Assembly: GCA_905183005.1 (NCBI GenBank)
Contig: CAJJDO010000156.1
Coordinates: forward strand, 104,863 to 168,862
Reading direction: 5' to 3'
DNA: 64,000 bases
Source: Paramecium pentaurelia
Taxonomy: Eukaryota > Ciliophora > Oligohymenophorea > Peniculida > Parameciidae
Below the pieces are notes generated by a model that worked only from the letters and a program-made list of their open reading frames with translations, did no database searches and had not been told where the DNA came from. The translations under genes were made by a program, and so were the position numbers. Below are positions 41,201 through 54,800 of this stretch, piece after piece; within the stretch, counting starts at the first letter, position 1; each line of letters starts with the position of its first letter.

Positions 41201-41985
41201 AAATATTATACTAAAAAGACAGTTATATTATATTTAATTCTCGTAAATTTTAAATGGAAACATTTACAGTTTATATTCTGAACAATTAGTTTTATACAAT
41301 TAAAAAAATTGAAATTTCATTAAAATATCTAATTCCAGAATATGATGTTAAAATTTTATCTTGTCTAATTCAAATAGAAATTATCGAGTATGTATTTTAA
41401 GATTTTATTTTTGAAGCAGATTTAATACTTTGTTTTGAATATCTTTTATGCTAAAGGATGCACCTTCAAATTAACTTTAATAATGAAAAATTAGAATTCT
41501 AAGCTATTTCTACAGTTAGATATCCAAATCTTGATTATAAAATCAAAGAGGTAAATTTATTAAGTTACAAGTATTTAATAATTCAATATTAAGGTTCACA
41601 AATAATATCCTATTTTTATAATTTGAATAATAAAGATGCATAAATTCTAGATAGTTTTTATTAATATGTGAAGAATGTGGAATTTCAATTATATGACTAA
41701 TCATAATAAATTGAAATCACAAAAAAGGAAAATTTTGTGGAATTAAAATTAATTAATATTTAAGCTTACACTATTTAATGTCAATAATAATGCTTGTAAG
41801 GTTCTGAGGATATTCTAATTAGTAATCAAGTATCAAAATTATAAATTACTTTAAATCCTAAAATCAAAGAGGAACAAAGTATAAAACTTAAATCTTTACT
41901 GATTGTTTTGAATTTTATAATTCTTATAATGTATTTAAAAATTAGAATTACTAAGAAAGCCTCCAGAAACTAATATAATAAATGA
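38215..41985 (+). CDS. Large intronless type I membrane protein, function unknown
   Basis: One uninterrupted frame of 1,257 codons from ATG 38215 to TGA 41983-41985, far longer than chance allows. It begins with a signal peptide (MFLLILILLKISQILG). The ectodomain of about 1,200 residues is rich in Ile, Leu, Asn, Gln, Ser and Tyr, and has few cysteines. Many segments look beta-rich, alternating hydrophobic residues with polar turns. A single TM helix near the C-terminus (LLIVLNFIILIMYL) is followed by a short basic tail (KIRITKKASRNQ), so topology is type I with nearly all of the protein outside. I do not recognise any domain. Length and topology suggest a surface or vacuolar ectodomain, possibly a beta-propeller or repeat solenoid too diverged to see by eye. 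Confidence 0.85.
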
Positions 41986-42380
41986 TATAATTTGAATTTA
42001 AATATATGAAATACATATAATTTTATCAATTTATTGTATATAAGAAAATTATAAAATAATTATTATCTTACGTATTAGGTATTATTTATTCGATTGTGAG
42101 ATTTAAATTTAAGTTAAATTCCAAATTATAGATAGTTAGTATAATGTAATTAATCCATATCTAAAATTATTTTGGATAAAAAATTTCAAATGTAATTTCT
42201 TTGAATTCTGATCTTATTTAAATATTGTACTTTTCTATTTTAAAATGTAATAACCTATAAATAATTGTCCTTTCATTTGAAAGTTAATGTAGTAATTAAG
42301 TCAAATATCAAGTATAATCAAATATAAAAATCACTATAAACTTAATTGATTAAGTTTAATATAATACAAGCCTATTCAAA

Positions 42381-43351
42381 TACAACAATTTAAAGAAAAT
42401 AAAATTACTCTTACATATTTTAATATTAATTTATGAAATTAATTAAATTTGATATATATATTAAGATGTTTTGATAAAATTAATTACTCTAACTTATTGT
42501 TATATTATTTTATAACTTTTATTATTTTGTTGTTCAATTATTTTTTCTAAATTTTACTATTATTTTAAAAGATCAAATATTAAAATTAATACAATTAACT
42601 ATTCTCTTAAAATATGTAATTATTTATATTTTTTCTACAGATTTATTAATTAATTTAAAATCAAAAAACATCAAAATCCGTATTTATGGGAATGACTAAC
42701 TCTGACTCTTAAAATTTTCTTATCTTATTAAGAAGATTTAATAAATTCTCTCTTAACATATTCTGGCAAACAAATGCTCAGGTGTACCTATTTTTTCCTG
42801 ATTACTTTTACTTGAAAGAAACTAATTGAAAAAAGTTTTTCTTAGCTCTAGTTAAGGGTAGTAATCAAAAAATGTTATTTTTTTGGGACCTGGTAGAGAA
42901 TATAAAGTTAATCCTATTGATCTTTAGTAAATTTTTCAAATATAATCTCTTCTCATGATTTATTGCTTATAAATTAAAATTTTTAATTATATTCTATTAT
43001 TATTCTTAAAATATCAAATATTTTTTCGTTTTAATCCACTCCTAACTTACGTACCTCAACAAAACTTTTTAAATCGAAGATCATGATACATATTCTTCGT
43101 TTCAATCTCCAATTATAAAAGAAACAATATTAACATAATTATTTTTCTTCTTAATTAAAAAATAGAAATAATAAAATAAAAAAATTGTGTTTAGAGAAAT
43201 CAAAAATTTTTAGCAACTATCAGTTATTTTTGATTTGTGAAAAGATTTATCAAGATTAATTGTCTTAGATTTTTATTTTAAATAATCATTTGCTTCTTTA
43301 GGAATATTTAGAAAAATCAGATAATAAATTTTTTTAAGATTAGTAAGTGGC
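42381..43351. repeat. Left copy of a 971-bp identical block
   Basis: Identical to 43353-44323 (offset 972) where compared; abuts the N at 43352. Confidence 0.92.
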
Positions 43352-43352
43352 N
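43352..43352. other. Single N: scaffold join 4
   Basis: Join where the right contig restarts 971 bases before the end of the left one. Confidence 0.92.
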
Positions 43353-44323
43353 TACAACAATTTAAAGAAAATAAAATTACTCTTACATATTTTAATATTA
43401 ATTTATGAAATTAATTAAATTTGATATATATATTAAGATGTTTTGATAAAATTAATTACTCTAACTTATTGTTATATTATTTTATAACTTTTATTATTTT
43501 GTTGTTCAATTATTTTTTCTAAATTTTACTATTATTTTAAAAGATCAAATATTAAAATTAATACAATTAACTATTCTCTTAAAATATGTAATTATTTATA
43601 TTTTTTCTACAGATTTATTAATTAATTTAAAATCAAAAAACATCAAAATCCGTATTTATGGGAATGACTAACTCTGACTCTTAAAATTTTCTTATCTTAT
43701 TAAGAAGATTTAATAAATTCTCTCTTAACATATTCTGGCAAACAAATGCTCAGGTGTACCTATTTTTTCCTGATTACTTTTACTTGAAAGAAACTAATTG
43801 AAAAAAGTTTTTCTTAGCTCTAGTTAAGGGTAGTAATCAAAAAATGTTATTTTTTTGGGACCTGGTAGAGAATATAAAGTTAATCCTATTGATCTTTAGT
43901 AAATTTTTCAAATATAATCTCTTCTCATGATTTATTGCTTATAAATTAAAATTTTTAATTATATTCTATTATTATTCTTAAAATATCAAATATTTTTTCG
44001 TTTTAATCCACTCCTAACTTACGTACCTCAACAAAACTTTTTAAATCGAAGATCATGATACATATTCTTCGTTTCAATCTCCAATTATAAAAGAAACAAT
44101 ATTAACATAATTATTTTTCTTCTTAATTAAAAAATAGAAATAATAAAATAAAAAAATTGTGTTTAGAGAAATCAAAAATTTTTAGCAACTATCAGTTATT
44201 TTTGATTTGTGAAAAGATTTATCAAGATTAATTGTCTTAGATTTTTATTTTAAATAATCATTTGCTTCTTTAGGAATATTTAGAAAAATCAGATAATAAA
44301 TTTTTTTAAGATTAGTAAGTGGC
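43353..44323. repeat. Right copy of the 971-bp identical block
   Basis: Repeats 42381-43351 and then continues into unique sequence. Confidence 0.92.
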
Positions 44324-44333
44324 AATTAATTGA

Positions 44334-44639
44334 TTAGCAAATTAGAATAGATTAAATCAGTTAATTATTATTTCAAAAAGTGATACTCTCTAACAAACTT
44401 AAGATTTCGCACCTTATATTACTTTAGTAAATGAATATTTTGAAGTGACATCCTCTAATTATCAGAAATAAATAAAGAATACTTTATTTTAATTCATACT
44501 GTAATATATTTAGAGATTTTTTAATTCTGCTCTCTAAAGAGTGAAGGAGGTTAAATTAAAATCAATACAATTAATGAATGAAGAAAATTCCAAACATTAT
44601 GGTGAGACAATATATAATGCTATCAAATTTTCAATTAAT
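44334..44639 (+). other. Possible coding fragment, helical
   Basis: A 102-codon plus-strand frame bounded by TGA on both sides, without a clear start. It would encode a helical segment (VNEYFEVTSSNYQKQIKN then LFQFILQYIQRFFN). After the TGA the same frame stays open for about 60 more codons. This could be an exon of a helical protein or a remnant. The length is near the chance limit for this code and composition, so it is only a candidate. Confidence 0.25.
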
Positions 44640-46002
44640 TGAAATATAAATTTTAGAGAATAAGCCATGATATTTTATTCATATACCTTTATTGACATTA
44701 AGAATATTATTCATTTGCGATTTGATAGTATTACTTCTGGAACTTTCAAACTAAATTATTATAGGAATAGTAAAATTCAGAGGAAAACTTAAATTAGTAA
44801 ATATTGCTGTTATATAAAATTAAAATTGAATGAATAATGATTTATTGTTAAAGAAATACAATAAATTAGAGATCTATAATTTTTTTTGGATTAATTAAAA
44901 AATGTCTTAATTAAACAAGAAATAAATAAGGATTATTTTTTTTGAATATTTTATCAATATCCTTTTGCATTTGATTTTCTTCCAAATGAAAAAAAATCTA
45001 GTTCTTTAACTTTCCTTAATTACCAAAAAAAATGACTTTATTTCTACTATACCAAATTTCTTCATATGAGCCAATCTCGGTGATTGAATAATGAAATCAT
45101 GGCGAGGTTTTGGATTTTTTAAACTCTCGACAATTTATCCCTTATTTAGAATGTGATTAATTAAATATTTTAATTAATTCATCTATTTGTTTCAATTATT
45201 TAATCAGTTTAAGTAGCTCACAAAAATTGATTTCCTCTACTTTTAGAAACATAATAAGCTTAGAAGCAATTGTTGAAAAATTTAACTACGCCAATTATTT
45301 CCATTGGTTTATGATAAGTTGAAACTATATTCTAACAAAATAATGAATATCAAAAAATCTCATCATTGCAAAGCCAAATAAAAAATTATTATTATTTTAT
45401 ATGGAAGTAAGAATACATTAATTTTTGATTGAGCAATAATAATTAGAATATTAAAAAATAAACTAAAAGGAAATTCTATTTATTCTTTTTAAAGAGAAAA
45501 TTTTTCTTACATTATGATTATTATTTTCTTTTATTTTATTCTATTATATTTTATTATATTTAATATATAAATATTAATACTATAAATCCTAAATTGTTAG
45601 AGAAATTAAGATGCATTTTGAAGTTGTTTATTTACTAAGATTATTTTGCTCATTACATGTAAAATATATTTCTATTGAATTTAATTTTTAAAAAGTCGTA
45701 CTTCTTTATTATTAAATTACAAGATGTTATACTCTAATAAGGTTTCGTAAATTTAAATCATTTGAAAGTAAATTACACTTAAATATACTGTAAATCATAT
45801 TCTTTTTTTAATGAAACTATAATTATTCTTCATAAAAAGAAATTTTAATTTTTGCTTATTTTATTATCTTTTTCACCTACTAATTATTTAGAAAAATAGG
45901 ATTAAACCTCTAAACTCGATTTGATAATGTCTAATTTTCATAAAGATTAAGAATAAAGAATGAAAAAACTCATAAGCATCTAATTAATATAATAAAAATA
46001 TA

Positions 46003-48675
46003 ATGTAATTTATTGATGAAGATAGTGATGTCTAATAGATTTGCATTTAAAATTTATAATGCCTAGATTAATTTTGTTGGAAGAGTCACCCTAGAGCCTT
46101 TGCTGGGATATGCATTGGGTTTATTTAAGGTTTTTGTTAAAATCAAGAAATATGCGGGTTACATCATTTTAGTATTGAATAATTAAGAGACAAAATTCAA
46201 TAACACCCAATTAATGGAATCAGATAATATAATTTATGCCCCAAAAATTGTGATAACATAAAATGTAGATTTTTACATCCACCTTGGCTAAAATAAGTTT
46301 GTTTATAATGTTTAAATAAAAAAAAGCAATGCTAAGCGGAGCCAAACTTAATTCATAAAATTACTTGGGATAAATTAAGAGATATTGTATATAAAGAGTA
46401 TTCTATTTCTGGATTAAATCCAGAAATATTTTGTGATGAGAATATTTGCGATTGTCCTGCAAAAAAATTCAATATAGATAAATTTTGCATTAAGAATTTT
46501 AAAGGGTGTTGTCCAATGTTGGACGATAGATGTTTAAAACCACATAGAGCTTGGGAAAGTTTTAAATTTAATTCGATCTTTTAAGAATAATAAAATGCCA
46601 TTGTAGCAAAAGGCTGTATAAAATTTGATGAAAAGCAAAAAAGCTTTATTAAATAATAATAAAAGCCACCTTAATTGTAAATATTTATAGAACAAAGTTC
46701 TCTCTTTTCAATGGTTAACTAAATTGAACTTAGACCTTAAGTGGATATTATATTTATCATTGATTGTACGATAAGCATGGAAAAATGGTTAGTTGCAGCT
46801 AAATAAAATATTAAATTAATAATTAAAGAATTTACAAGGAAGATTTCAGTTTCATCTTGTGTAAGAATAGCTGCTGTTTGTTATCGAGACTTTAGTGATG
46901 GACCTAATCATATCTAATATCATGATTTCACTGTCTAGCCAGAGGAAATAGAAAGGTTTATTGATAAATTTTAACCTTAAGGAGGGGATGATATACCTGA
47001 AGATTTAATTGGAGCTTTAGATGTTGCATACAATTTAAACATATCAAAACATCCTGATAGTATTTTATAGATATTCACTATAACTGATGCACCTTGTCAT
47101 GGGAGTAAATATCATAATATATTGATTGATGATAAGAAAGAATAGAATAATTTAGAGGAGAAAATAGAAAAATTTGTAAAGAGAAAGAGACGATTTTTTT
47201 TTTCTTTTATTTCAATAAAGGAATAATAGACAGAAAAAATGGAAAAAATTTTGAGATAATGTATTCCTAATTATTAAAGTGCAAAAATTACAGAAACAAA
47301 ATTTTCGGATTATGTTTTATTTTCTTTATCTGCTACAATGAATAAATCTACTAAAATAGAAGATGATAATAATTTTTTATATAGAGAATCTCAATATAAA
47401 AAATAAAAACAAATGAATTTTATTTTTGAATCAAGGGGTGGCTCTTACTTGAGTTAATTTAGAAAACAAATGAAATAGACAAAGATCAAAAAAAAAAAAA
47501 CTTTGTTGTAAATTGAAAAAGCTGAACTTAATCTCTAAAATCACGAAAAAGGATAAAACGTTTTGGTGTTTAAAGCATTTGATCAAAAAAATAATGTTTA
47601 TGTTGTATTGAAGATTCCTAAGTTTATCATTTAACAGTTCAAAAAAACTTAACTTATTTCTGAAGAATTATAAGTTAAAGCAAAAAATTATGCTAAAAGT
47701 AGATATTAATAATAACTTATTGCTAAATAATTATCTCATCATTTTAATTAATAATGTCATTAATTTTAGGGAAAATTTTTCCCTATTTTTTATTCCACAC
47801 CATATATTTATTCTTTTGATATACCAATATTTGGAATTAAGTTCATTTATGGAGAAAGTTACATTGATATGGACATTCCTTGGGTGAAATATAGTAATAA
47901 TGCTGATTTCTTTGAGAAAGAATATAATTTTACTACCTTTTCCCATTTTACATATGTTAAGACAAATTAAAATCTCATTATTACTGATTTATAAGGTAAG
48001 TTAAATTTATTTAGTGATCCATGTATCCATTCTAAAGAATTAGAAGATGAAGGAAACTGCCAAGAAATAGGATGCAATAATTTTTTCTAATTTCAGCATT
48101 AAAATTGTACTTCTTTATGTATAAGCCTTAAATTGCCCAAAAATCAACTTCAATAAGATGCATAATAAAAAGGGGAATAGGAGTATATAGTTGATGTATT
48201 TGGAGGTAAAATTGATAGAAGCAAACTTGAAAAAATTTGTGCAAATTGTAATACTCAAGAAAAATTATTAAACTTAAATGATTATTCAGAAATATGCAGG
48301 GCATGCAACGAAAAATAACATTAATAAGAAGATTGTGTATGTGAATGTTGTAAAGAAAAATTTCAAATTTCAACTAATTATGAATAATTATTAGAAACTG
48401 CAGTATATTTATGCCAAAGTTGTAAAAAAAGTGATTGTAAAAATTTTTAAGAGAGATGTCATTATTGTTAAACTGGAATTTGTAAGCAAACTATCAAAAC
48501 AATTTAAGTCCTAAACAAAACTTATTACTTATGCTTAGATGCATTTCATTACTTGAGATAGATTAGATGCAAACTTTGTTCTCAAGAATATAAATTTTAG
48601 AACTTGTTGACAAATGATGAGTACTGTGAAAATAATTACACTTGTAATTCTTGTGTCTCATAGAAGAATAATTGA
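46003..48675 (+). CDS. CCCH zinc finger / VWA / alpha-kinase fusion protein
   Basis: An intronless frame of 891 codons from ATG 46003 to TGA 48673-48675. Domains in order: (1) residues 25-190, Cys/His clusters of CCCH type (FCQNQEICGLHH, LCPKNCDNIKCRFLHPPW, GCCPMLDDRCLKPH); (2) about 245-430, a VWA domain (VDIIFIIDCTISMEKW with a DxTxS MIDAS, GGDDIPEDLIGALD, FTITDAPCHG) as in VWKA-type proteins; (3) about 500-716, an alpha-kinase domain (VYVVLKIPKF, FSHFTYV, NLIITDLQG, DPCIHS, FFQFQHQNCTSLC); (4) about 730-890, a Cys-rich tail with many CxxC pairs (ICANCN, ICRACN, CVCECC, CKLCS). The usual Gly-rich FGxGNLGxxG loop before FF is replaced by EDEGNCQEIGCN, so kinase activity may be reduced. Alpha-kinases phosphorylate Ser/Thr. 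The zinc fingers hint at nucleic-acid or protein binding, which is inference. Confidence 0.88.
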
Positions 48676-48869
48676 AAACTATATATGAACTAATTAATAA
48701 TCAAAAACATTACATTGATTTATAATATATATTCTATTATACAAAAATGTGAAATTTTTTATTTATTTGGATAAATACAAGAAATCTTAATAATATTAAA
48801 AACATTTAAGTTTTCATTTTATTGAATTCAATAAATTTTACTTCAATATTTTTATATAATATATTATTT

Positions 48870-51800
48870 ATGAATAAAAAAAATAGAAATCGATCAAAAG
48901 CTTTGAATTCTAAGGAGATAAACCCTAAAATTCTTAATTTAAGGGATAAAATCTTGAAATAGACATAACTTTAAATAGAGGATTAATAATTTGTATAAAA
49001 TTTAATAAAGGATTATGAAATGAAATCGTCTAATTTAAACTTAAATGATTTTTTTGATGGTTGCATTTGGAAAGTGATTTTTATATGTAAATTCTCAAAC
49101 TATTTTTCAAAGAATAATTCATTTCAAAAATAAGAGACTTAAAGTAATATTATAATGAAATTTTCTTTTAAATTTGGTAATTGTCAAATGGTGCATTTTA
49201 TAAATAAGATAGTATATTAACTAAATGGTATTTTTTGTAATAAATGCAAATGTATTAAGTATTTTTTACTAGTTCAAATAAAGAAAAATAAATAATTCTT
49301 TTGTTTGAATGTGCAGTAATCAGAAAACCAAAATTAGATGATTAATAAGTAAAATTACATATATTCTAGTTTTAATACTTTTAGTTTATTCACACAATTA
49401 CATTTATAGATATATTGGTGAAAACTTAGATTAAGGATTAAATAATTAATAACATATTACAAGAGTTTTAAGAATAAAATGCACAAGATCCAAGAAAATA
49501 ATTTCCAATAAATTTAAAGGAAAGTTAAGTTAATGGATAATTTGATAAGAGTGGAAAATCTCTTAATATTTATCAATTATTTTTAAGGAACGATGATTAG
49601 AATTGGAGTGTATTCCAATTTTAAAATCACTATTAAAAATAGTGTTATTGGTATCCAAACATATTTGATGATATAAAAATAAAAAACATTCAGAATTTAG
49701 TGTAAATTGATGATCTATATCTTTATTTTGAAGAGCAGTAATCTATAAAATAAAGAGAATTAAAATAGTAGAGGGTTGAAAATGAATAAATAAATTTGGA
49801 ATCATTATAAATCAGATCTTCACTTTCACAAATATTGGAGATAGTTTATTAAATTTCTGAGTAAAAGCCATTAATAACAACAACTGACTAAGAATTATAA
49901 GTAATTGATACTAATTAAAATGCTTTAGTAATTGGAAGAAGTGGAACAGGTAAAACAACATGTACAATCTTAAAAATATTATCTTAATAATTATTATTTG
50001 AGATTTCTTAAGAATATAATTTATAATAGGAAACTAAATATAATATTGTATTTACTACATCAAATTCTTTATTAGTGAATGAAATGAGAAAGTATTTTAA
50101 GAAATTAATAACTATTGGGAATTCAAAGTCATTTTACAATAATTTAGATGATTTAAAGAGAAATGAAATAAATTAAATAAGGATTTTATTATAAAAGATG
50201 AATAAAAGGTTTAGTAATTGGTCAATAGATGATAAATAAAGTTTTCTAAATACAAAAGATAATGATTTTCCTGCATTCTTACCAATAAATTAGTTTTTGT
50301 TGTTAATTGATAAATCTTTAAAAAATCCATTTTTTTAATAAATAAAAATTAATAAAAGAAAAATCGATAATGCAGGATGGCATGATAATGAAGGTGTATT
50401 TAATTAAAATATTCTTAATTAAAATGAAAATTACAAATTAAATTAATTTAAAACAGATTTAGTTTGTTAATAATAATTTTAATTATATGAAGTTGATTAT
50501 GAATACTTTTGTCATTCATTTTGGATGACAGTTAGAAAAAATAATTTTAATTTAGAAGAAGAAATATCTTTTTGTAATTTTGTATGGTGTTAGATATATT
50601 CAATAATCAAAGGATCTTAATTTAGTCATACATATCCTAATCGATATTTACCTGAATAAGTATACTTAAATTATCAATAATAATAATCAATTGATTAATA
50701 GACATTACTAAAAATTTATTCTTATTTTATGTTATATGAAAAATGGAAAAACTAACAAGGATATTTTGATCAGATGGATCTAGTAAATTATATAATTTAA
50801 AAAATAAAAATAAATGAATATTAAGGTGTTAGTTTACATTTCTTATTTGTTGATGAAGTATAAGATTTTACTTAAGCAACTTTATATTTATTTAATTTGT
50901 TAGCAGAATAAAGAATCATGTTATCAGGTGATACAGCTTAAAATATAGTAAAAGGTGTTGGATTTAGATTTTAGGATTTAAAATAGCAATTTTTTGGAAT
51001 GAAAGATTTTCAAACATATTCATTAACTATTAATTTTAGATCTCATAATGATATATTATAGTTAGCTAATAATGTGATATCAATTATTGAAATTCTATAT
51101 CCAAAAACAATAGATTGTTTAAAAAAAGAATAATCTGCAGATTCAGGACCTAAACCTACAATTATTTCATCAAAAGATATAAATTCAATTCTTTATTTAA
51201 TGTAAGGTTAAGATGATGGAAAAATAGAATTTGGATGTTATCAAGCAGTTTTAGCAAAAAATAATAAGGATATTCCTGATATCTTGAAACATCTAATAGT
51301 ATTAAATATCTAAGAATGTAAAGGATTAGAATTTGATGATGTTATTATTTATAATTTCTTTAATGATGATTCTATACCTTAAAATCAATGGGAATTATTA
51401 AAATGTTTAACAATTGAGTAAATTGATGAAGAAAATAAACTTAGACCAAAACCTAATTTATAAGCATTTGATATTAAGACTTATTCAATTTTATGTAGTG
51501 AATTGAAATATTTATATGTTGCTATTACTCGTGCTAGAAAAAGGATATTTTTTTATGATTAGAATCCTAATTCAAGAAAATACATAGAAAAAATCTGGAC
51601 TGATTTAAAATTAGTGAATGTTCTTAAATTTGAAGAAAATAGTGAAAAATTAAATAAATTTGAATAAGTCATTATTATTAAAAATTCTGAAAAAGAATGG
51701 AATGATTAAGGAATCAAAATGTTTTAATTAAAATTTTATGAATAAGCTGCAAAATGTTTTAAGTATTCAAAGAATTAATCTATGGAATATTAGGCTGTAG

Positions 51801-54800
51801 CATTTTATTTAGCATCATAAGCTTAATAAGGATTATTTCAATTATAAGCAGAATCAAGTAATACTACTCATACTAAAAAGAATAACTCTTTTCATACAAA
51901 AGAATACTATTTTGAGCTATTTTAGCAAGCTGGCGAGAAATTCATATTTGCATCTTAATTAGAATAAGGAGCAGCTTGTTATTTTTCTGGAAGAAAATAT
52001 GATCTTGCTTTAAAATATTACTTATAATCTTAATCATGGAAATCTGCATTAACAGCAATCGAAAATTTATCTAATTAATAAATTTTAACAGGAATTCTTC
52101 ATTGGAAATGTAAAAATTATGAACGATGTTTAAATTGTTTTGAATCTTTTGGTAATCCAATTTTATTCATTTCTATTCTTAGTTTTTTAAAATAATATAT
52201 TAATCAACAATTATTTTAATCAAAATTTCATATCTGGTTTCCATTATTAATTTAAAAACTTTAAAAACTGAAACCTTAAGATTTACAATTAGATTTATCA
52301 CTTTTAAAAGATAATGTTCCAGATTATATTTAATAATTTAAGGGTATTCTTCATATTTTATATAATTCTATAAAATTAGATATCTGTTATAAAGAGGAAT
52401 TATTAGATTAAATATTTAATTTTGTTTATCTCTTTTAAGATGAAATCCTAATATTAATGACTAAAATACACATTAATTATAATATAGAAGTATCAAAGCA
52501 AATAATGAAATATGAAAATCAAACATCCTAATTTTTAATCAAATTAAAAATATAGTTATTATAGGACATATTCACTTATTACAAATTAGATTAATGTTTA
52601 ATATTATTATATGAATGCTATAATATTAAAGATTAAACAAAAAGATTTATTGGAATGTTCTTTTAAGAATCTAATATAATTAATAATGGGAATAAACTTT
52701 AAATATCTAGAGATCCAACCATAACAATATTTCAAAACGTTCCTTGCAATTGGACAACAAAGAATTACCTTTAACAAACCTTTTAATTATGTTAATTAGG
52801 ATTTTATTAATCAGGTCTTCATTTAGTCTAAAGAATATTATCTTAAAATAATTTAACAGAATAATAATTCAAATATTGTATGGAAGATTAAGCAGAGATA
52901 AATTATGTATTCTTCTAAAAAAATTCACTTATAGGTTTTGACAATATAATTTCTCAAATAGATATCTATTTTTAATAAGAAAAGAGTTTAGGAGGATAAA
53001 TAAATAATATTGATGGATTCTCTTTGATTGAATCAATAAAAAATAAAATTGAATGTAATCAACAGTTGTAAGAAAATGAAATTTAATTCCTATTTTTAAA
53101 TATTAATCCTTTAGATTTATAATAATAAGTTAATCCAATTCTTTAAAGTAAATAATTAATAGCTGGCATTATTCTCTTAAAAATAATTGTAGAAATAGAA
53201 TAGAATTAAAATCATGTTATACATTAATAATTAAATTATTTAAATCATTTTGAATATTAACATTTCATACGATTTATTTTAGTTTGTATAGAACTCTGCA
53301 AATATAATTAAGACTTACATTCTTAAATTATTTGTTTGTATTCTATTTAATGTGTATTTTCTATAAGAATAGCTTCGAAATTGACATTAAATCAATTATC
53401 TTAATCAGTTGTCTTTATTCATAAGAATTCATTATTATTTAAGTTTAACTTAGTTAATTAAAATGTATGTAAATTAATAGATAATTAAAAATAAGTCTAT
53501 CAGTTAAATTCAAAGGAAGTATTAAATTCTATTTCTCAATATCTGAAAGGATTTCTATTGAATTATAGTAGAAAATACTTTTACAGAGAATAACAAAACA
53601 TTTCCAAAGCTCCGTTTATAATTTAACATTTTACTTATTTAAGAGTAAAATAAAAAGGAAATTAAGATTTTCCTGAAGGAATAAAAAAGTTTTAATTATT
53701 TTAGGAAGTCTATTATGACTTTTATTTAGAAAAATGTGTTAAATTATAAATAATTGATTCATTATTTACAATAATCTCTTAATGTGCAGAACCGAAATTA
53801 ATACTAACTAAATAAATGTTAGCAGAATTATCAACCTATTACTTTTTTAAAGGGTTATAAGAAACAGAAATATAATAAATGCATAATTATATAATGATTG
53901 GCATATGCATACAAAATATATCCCATGAATAACGTTTATCTATAAGGTTTATTGAACATTTAAAATCAGTTCAAACATAATCTTTTTTCGATAATTATAT
54001 TCATTATATCAATTATTTATAAATTACAAACTATTGTTTATCTTTAGATGCTTGTAATGATTATTTTAAGTTTCATGATTTATAAAAGGAATATTTATAG
54101 CCATAGTAAATTTTAAAAGATTTATCATTGATAACTTTGATTTTAACATTCTATAATGCTAATTAAAATAATGTTAATACTGTTTTAGTAACAGAATCAT
54201 CATTAAAATTTCTATAACACAACTTAACTTCTGAGAATTATTATTAAATTTAAATCTAAGAATAAAATTCTTTAGAGGATTTGAATAGTAAAATCTAAAA
54301 GGAATTAGTTGAAAAGATATTTGAATAAATAAAAAAGTAATTAGACTAAAGAACTTATTCTATTTATTTAAGACTTTTATCATCTATTATTTTAAATGTA
54401 GTATCACTTTGGGATGGTTTAAGTGAGAGATTATTTGAAATGGCAGAAGAACTAGAATATGAAAGTTAGGATTAAGATTTTTAGATCTTAGCTGAATTAG
54501 TTTTAAAACCAATAGATGAAAGGAGAAATTACTTATCACCATTTAAAAAGCTTTGTTACATTCATTTTAAATGTACAAATATTACTGGGAAATAGATTGA
54601 GGATTATTTAGATACGAAATTCAAAAAAAGATTTTTAGAATCAAGATTTTTAGATAAAATGAATTTTTAATATTAAGAACATTTTAAAAATAAATTCTAA
54701 AATCTCTATATTGGATTAAGATTGATTCTTTTTAGACCATTAAGTTTTAAAAATGGTTAGATTGTAGAATAGTAAATAGAGGAAAAAGTGATTGGTTAAT

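Larger units (their letters stand above)
41986..46002. other. Gene-poor stretch containing a scaffold join
   Basis: About 4 kb, or about 3 kb once the artefactual 972-base duplication is removed. Reading frames of 40-100 codons occur on the plus strand, but none starts and ends convincingly. A real gene with several tiny introns could hide here. No known family recognised. Confidence 0.5.

Noticed and set aside
47690..48373. Several short frames inside 46003-48675
   Set aside because: Shadows of the alpha-kinase gene in other frames or on the other strand.
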